64,000 bases of DNA from Cryptomeria japonica. Its lineage: Eukaryota > Streptophyta > Pinopsida > Cupressales > Cupressaceae. The notes under the pieces were generated by a model. That model made no database searches, had not been told where the DNA came from, and saw only the letters and a list, made by a program, of their open reading frames with translations. Position 1 is the first letter of the stretch. Each line of letters opens with the position of its first letter. Location of the stretch: positions 916,121,648-916,185,647 of the forward strand of contig NC_081414.1 in the NCBI RefSeq assembly GCF_030272615.1, in the 5' to 3' direction. This document shows positions 58,653 to 64,000 of the stretch, one piece after another. The position numbers were made by a program, and so were the translations under genes.

Positions 58653-59716
58653 CTAATCATCATCATATCCGCATGCTCTAATTTCTTTTCCATAGTTTTC
58701 ATCAACCTTCACATTTGCACTTTCCACTATCTTTCTCGGTATCTTATTGTAGTACCGGTAGGCTTTGCTCTTTGTTGAATATCCCAAGAAAATTCCTTCA
58801 TCGCTTCTTGCATCAAACTTTCCTATATCCTCATCTCTCTTGATATAACACTTGCTTCCAAAAAAATTGAAATATCTCATAGTAGGAACATGACCAAACC
58901 ATAGCTCATAAGGAGTCTTACTGGAATCAATTTTTATATGCACTCATTTGAATGTGTAAACAACAGTACTAAGATCTTCTCTCCAATAGATCTTCAAAAC
59001 ATTACCTTCAATCAACATAGTCCTTGCAACATCCAAGATAGTTTTGTTCTCCCTTTCAACAACTCCATTTTGTTGTGGGGTTCTAGGAGTAGATAATTGT
59101 GTTTTAATCCCATGCTTCTCAGAGAATGAGTCATACTCACCGGAACAAAATTCTCCTCCTTTGCTAGATCTCTGACATTTCAGCTTCAGTTTGGTCTCAG
59201 TCTCAACCTTTTCTTTGAATATCTTGAATCTATCCAATGCTTCTGAAATTTCCCTAAAAAAGGCAACCCACATCATTCTGGAATAATCACCAATCAGTAA
59301 CATGAAATATTTTTCACCCTGCACACTTCTTATACTTGTAGGTCCACATAGGTCAGTATGCACAAGATCTAGCAATCCATTAGATGTATACTGCTTACAC
59401 TTAAAAGAAGTTCTTGTTTGTTTTCTCATCTGACATTCCTTACATACTGGATTACCAGGCTTAACAATTTTAGAAAAATCTCTAACAACTTGAGTAGAAC
59501 CGATCTTAATCATTGAGTCAAAATTAACATGACACATTCTCCTATGCCACAACCAACTTGCATCAATTTGAGTAATCAAGCAACTTTTCTCACTAGCATT
59601 CAAATGAAATATATTACCTTCATTCTTAGTTCCTGATGTGCAATGTCTATACTGAAGGCATTTAGGATCTTGCATTTTTCATTCTTGAATTGCAAATCAT
59701 AACCTTTGTCAACCAT
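58653..59716 (-). pseudogene. Copia EG integrase
   Basis: The open block 59675-58944 has WLWHRRMCHVNFDSMIKI, KECQMRKQTRTS, LDLVHTDLCGP, KCQRSSKGGEFCS and TPQQNGVVERENK. The second catalytic aspartate, in SDRGGE of D and F, is replaced (SSKGGE). The next block, 58943-58653, has the downstream KTPYELWFGHVP segment. A single stop at 58944 separates them. Confidence 0.8.
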
Positions 59717-61071
59717 CTATCCAACACTTAAAAGATTATGCTTCAAACCTTCAGCATACAAGACATTATCAATGTTATGCTTACCATCAAAGGATATAGA
59801 ACCTCTACCATGGATCACACAAGCTTTGTCATCTCCAAATCTTACTACTCCACCATCATACCTCTCGATATTCACAAATTTTCTTTTATCACCAGTCATA
59901 TGATGTGAACAACCACTATCAATCAACCATTCATTTTTCTCTTCAACTTTAGCAGCTAAAGCTTTCTCCTCAATAGTGCAGCTTGTGGAATCAATGGGCA
60001 CCAATCCATCTTCTTTAATAGCAATAAACACAATCTCATCTCCTTTTGATTCTTCATCTATAACACCTTTATCAACAACATAATAACTGTTCTTTTGATG
60101 TTTATACTTCTGATTAGATTTGTAAGGCTTATCATACTTCTCATACTTCTCATATCTATCATTTCTATCATGCTTATCACATTTATCATACCTATTATAC
60201 TTAGACATTCTCTCCGAGCACCTAGAAGCAAAATGTCCTATCTTATTGCATGAGAAACATTTTAGAGGCAATTTTCCATCATACTTACCACTCCTTTAGG
60301 CAATCTTCGGGAAATAAATGCTTCAAGCTCATCCAATTCTCTTTCTTGCTCTTCCATTTCTCTTCTCTCTCTTTCATAACTGGATATTCTACATTCTTCA
60401 AGATCATACTTCTACTTTCCAGATACAAATGATCTATATGTTGTCTCAGAATTTCCATGTGATTCACAAAACTTGCTCAGTTCAAATACAACAATCTTTC
60501 TAACCAACATATCTCTTGTTACAGTAGTCACAGTCTAGATTTCATCAATAGCAACTACCTTATGTTTGCAAGCAGGAGGCAATGATCTCAACACCTTAGC
60601 AACAATTTCATCTTCTTCAAGGGTTCCACTAGCACATATGATACCTAAGATAAGTTCATTTACCTTAGCCATGAAAGAGTTTATGTTCTCATATTCTCTC
60701 ATTCTCAGCATCTCATACTTTCCTTTCAAGCTCTGCAACTTAGAAACTTTGACTTGTTTATCTCCTTCAAACAAGGTCTCAAGATTCTCCCATATCTCAT
60801 GTGCAATCTGAAGTCCTATCACATTAGTCATCTTTGAATCAGTTAGGGAACTCAACAATGCTTCCTTAGCTCTAATGTTATTTTCAGCATCCTTGATCTC
60901 AGCAGCAGAAATTGGTCCATTATGAGGAACAAAATAGGCATCTTTTGTAATCTTCCAATAATCTTCTCCAAGACATCTCAAGTGCACCTCCATCCGGTTC
61001 TTTCATATAGCATAATTACTTCCATTGAATCTTGGACTTTCCTTCTTAAAAACAACACCTCCAGTTGCCAT
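59717..61071 (-). pseudogene. Copia EG gag and protease
   Basis: Gag starts at ATG 61071 with a stop near 61013, then an open block 60993-60535 (MEVHLRCLGEDYWKITKDAY). The region 60530-60280 is frameshifted. Block 60271-59717 has an intact zinc knuckle CFSCNKIGHFASRC and the protease motif LIDSGCSHHMTGDKRKF. This is the best-preserved knuckle and protease of the three related copia copies. Confidence 0.8.
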
Positions 61072-61108
61072 CCCGGATCTCCTCAAGCGATCAAGCTTCT
61101 TGTGAAGG

Positions 61109-61127
61109 ATCTAGCTCTGATACCAAT
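61109..61127 (-). promoter_or_regulatory. Primer binding site of copia EG
   Basis: The minus strand reads ATTGGTATCAGAGCTAGATC next to the LTR end at 61128, the initiator tRNA-Met site. Confidence 0.85.
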
Positions 61128-62425
61128 TGTTGGCAACAACAATGAAGGAAATCTAAATAATTGCAGCAACAACAAAGATAAGTAAATTGATAGCACAACA
61201 CACAACACAAATATTTTGACGTGGACAACCCGGTTAAGGAAAAAACCATGGTGGGAACCTACCCACAATTAGATGATACTCTACAGTAGTATGTGTAAAT
61301 ATTACAATGGGGAATGCATATGCATTCAGGCTCATTGCCTAGAACTCACTACTCAAAATACAATAACCCAGAAGGCTACAACCCTTAGGGAAGGTTCATT
61401 ACCTTACAAGGAAGTCTCACTGACTTACAAAATATTTAGACAACAATCCGAAATCAAAAGAACTGAAAGAATAGCATCTACAAATGCCTCGTGATAGTTC
61501 TAGTTAAGCACATTTTTATGCTCTACAAAACTCCAATCTCTTTTCAATCACAATGCCGAATAATGTATTAGCTTATTCTCACCTTTACCATTCTCTAATA
61601 ATGCAAATAGTTCACTAATACCAAATTTACTTGACTATACCATCTATATATACCGATCATCAACCTTGACAGCAAGGTCGGCCAAACCCTCAACTCATAA
61701 TTACAAAATTGCATCAAACGATACAAAGATTGACCAACGGACCAATGTGATGATAAACGTGACATAACATGAACCTAAACCAAAAGCTCAAACACACAAC
61801 ACCACCAGAAATCACACCAAGATCAACCGCAACATGCTACACCATCAAGAATATCGCATAACACGAAGAATATCACCGGTTCAACAAAATCACCAAGAAT
61901 GTGCACAAGGATTATTGTTGACTACCAAAACAAGTAGAACATAATTAAAAAACACCAGCAAGAACATTAGAATCATCTATAACAACTGTACCAACACCAC
62001 TTATCAAATCTTCATCGATCAACATCTGAAACTTAAGAACACTCAAACAACAACACTATCATGAGGAAAGATAACTTGCAGAGCGCCAAAAAATAATCCA
62101 TCTCAAGTGAAGGTACACATGAACAACCCAAATAGTCTCCCAAAAACATAGCTCAAGATCTGATCACACCAAAATATACCGAAGGAAATACCGAATTCTG
62201 CAAAGTAATGATCAAAAGAACCAAACTGTAAACTAGATCATATGATATGATCAATTAAGCTCCTGAATCACTGAACCAATACAAAAAGATATAATGATAC
62301 AAGAAATACTCCATATACCAAACCATGATCCCAATAAACCAATCTTCAACCATCAGAGCAATAAATCACGGGAATATGTTGACATCAATGACAATAACAT
62401 ATCCTAGTAGCAACAATGACCAACA
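61128..62425 (-). repeat. 5' LTR of copia EG
   Basis: It matches 48373-49735 along its length and lacks about 60 bases after AATGAAGGAAA (including the G-rich tract). The minus strand GGTATATATAG at about 61644-61654 is a TATA candidate. It ends GACCAACA, then the duplication ATATT. Confidence 0.85.
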
Positions 62426-62430
62426 ATATT

Positions 62431-63728
62431 AATAGGTTAGCTTTATAAAATTTGAGAGAGATTATATCTCGTCCTCAACTATAAATTAAGCTTCTCACCT
62501 ATTTGAAGTAATTTTTTCAAAGATTATTAATAGTCTACTACCTACAACAATGTCCATTTTCTAGAGAGAGTTTACAAATGAGGTCACTTCCATTATTTAC
62601 TATAGATAAGTGGTTGAATTATAAATGGAGGTTCTCCTTTATCACCAAATGGTTTAAGATTATCAATTCTCTTTGAAAGCCAAATGCTTCTAGATAAGCC
62701 CAATTTCTAACTTGGGAACTTCGCTATTATTAATTATTTCATAAAATTAGTCACCTTCCTTTCCCTCAATTGGTCCCCTTATGTTTTTTATTCTACAAAA
62801 AGGAGAGAGGGCACCAAACTTTAATTTTGATTTTGTACTCATTCATAATCCTTGTGGCAATCTATCATCATTTCTTTACTACCTTGCCTATGAAACTCAC
62901 TTGGAAATTTGTATTATTGTGTGTTACTAAATCTAGAAATGTCATCTCTAAATCATTTGATTAGATGATCATGTATTCATCTTAAAATAATAAAAAAATT
63001 GAACATTTTTTTAACATCATGCCTCTCAAAGTTGTAATTGTAGAGCTTCTATCTTATTTTTTACTAGGAATACCAATTTGTATTAATCTCCTAGCAAACT
63101 ACACCTTAAAGACAACCATACTAGATTTAGGATTTATCTACTCTCTATCACTCTAATTTAAATTTTAATGTTGAATAATGGATATTTTTATATTACTTCA
63201 AAAAATAGTGTAACATTATTTTTATCTAATTAGTTCATTATTTAGCAATTTATAAATAATGTATTATGCTCACTATAATTTTTACTCTGGTATATTTTTT
63301 ACAATATAGTTATCCTTTTTTATTACCAAGAGGAATCGGTTCTTTGTAGGGAAAACCCCCTATGACCTCTTGATCAATGTGCAACAAACCTTCATCCACG
63401 CCGTAGGTAAATCAAAAGTTGAACCCATGATCTAAACTACCTAAAACAACATTCTAAACATAATGGATAACCCAAAAATCATAATATAACTATCTACAAG
63501 TAAATTTTGAGTGCACGAATCTCAAATTATTCATGCAAGTTTAGATTTGACTAATTTAGAAGAAAGAAAAGTGACACTTTTGACCCCCTTTTTATATACC
63601 ATTTCCATGCACTTACCCTTTTAAATATTCTTAGTCTCTATCAACCACTAAAGAACATAATTCAAATAAATTTGGACAATAGAAGTTTACAATGAATGAA
63701 ATTAGCATTAGATATTAGAAGTCAAAAT
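62431..63728. other. AT-rich sequence without genes; repeat of 47990-48250
   Basis: No ORF with recognisable domains. 63480-63728 matches 47990-48250 by eye (TTTTTATATACCATTTCCAT and CTTTTAAATATTCTTAGTCT blocks). Both belong to an older dispersed repeat. Confidence 0.55.
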
Positions 63729-64000
63729 TGTTGGCATTGTGTTCTCATTGATGTCAACCGGAATTGTTGTCATTGATGTCAACCGATATAGCTTGTTACC
63801 GATATAGATTGTTAGCCAATGAGTAAGTATTGGAGACAGATATGGAATGTCAACCGGTGAATAATGTATTGGCAATGTGTTGTAAGCCAGCAAGGTTGAA
63901 CTAATGAAGAATGTGCAGGCAACCGGTATGGACTCCCATCGGATGAAGAGAAGACTAACAAAAGTTGTACTGCCTCAAGATAGCAAGGAAGACATATGGG
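63729..64000 (+). repeat. Start of another LTR, cut by window end
   Basis: TGTTGGCATTGTG begins abruptly inside the older repeat. A TTGTCATTGATGTCAACCG unit is repeated at about 63735 and 63766, resembling the start of the copia LTRs described above. Orientation is inferred from that similarity. Confidence 0.5.

Larger units (their letters stand above)
48373..62425 (-). mobile_element. Ty1/copia element EG, interrupted by element F
   Basis: The 5' LTR is 61128-62425, the 3' LTR is 48373-49735, and the target duplication ATATT lies at 48368-48372 and 62426-62430. Gag to early RT is at 61071-57996 and the rest of RT plus RNase H is at 51172-50067. Removing 51178-57995 joins CATACCATGTC to TCCATCATTTG and restores the RT order. 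Frames are broken throughout by stops and indels. Confidence 0.85.

Overview
This window looks like intergenic nuclear DNA from a large-genome seed plant, possibly a gymnosperm, although nothing here fixes the taxon. I see no intact host gene, tRNA, rRNA or CRISPR array. Almost everything is LTR retrotransposons nested in one another, plus one decayed hAT transposon and simple-sequence DNA. Most coding regions are broken. All calls come from reading the sequence by eye; no alignment or database search was run.

Left part (1-13245), mostly minus strand. A Ty3/gypsy-type tail occurs twice, with its 3' UTR followed by an LTR start (9440 and 1245, reading leftward). The upstream copy is attached to an integrase C-terminus (10185-10706). 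Between the two lie a decayed unrecognised gene of roughly 1,080 codons (7713 to 4460), a promoter-like stretch, a primer-binding-site-like sequence (about 3236) and an intact 325-codon zinc-knuckle ORF (2988 to 2011). One reading is a single very long LTR (9440 to 3237) that carries the unknown ORF. A truncated hAT transposase gene (10735-12524, minus) with ACTCG-rich subterminal DNA separates this from the next block.

Middle part (13246-46237). A minus-strand Ty1/copia element (D) is split in two (13246-16725 and 38081-40935) by a plus-strand LTR element with little coding capacity (C, 16726-38080, target duplication ATCTT). The 5' LTR of C was in turn split by a 16.1-kb Ty3/gypsy element (B, 18271-34380, probable target duplication GTAGT). 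B has Tat/Ogre-lineage features: a DGGA protease, a G-patch-like domain, RT, a degenerate RNase H, a second archaeal-type RNase H and integrase, in one broken frame. Downstream of pol, on the opposite strand, B carries a decayed plant mobile domain (PMD) gene. That gene has consensus splice sites and a leader with the same GCGTCTGTG-type motif as the gag leader. To the right is a minus-strand LTR element (H, to 46237) with its own motif-rich leader and an unknown coiled-coil-like ORF.

Right part (46238-64000). A 29-bp triplication and a long compound microsatellite precede AT-rich DNA. A minus-strand copia element (EG, 48373-62425, target duplication ATATT) is interrupted by a plus-strand member of the same broad family (F, 51178-57990, target duplication ATGTC). 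The window ends in the first 272 bases of another LTR.

The genes form no host pathway. Where functions are recognisable they are those of retrotransposons (capsid, protease, RT/RNase H, integrase) and of a hAT transposase. The main biological interest is the extra non-canonical ORFs carried by these elements and the organisation of their leaders.
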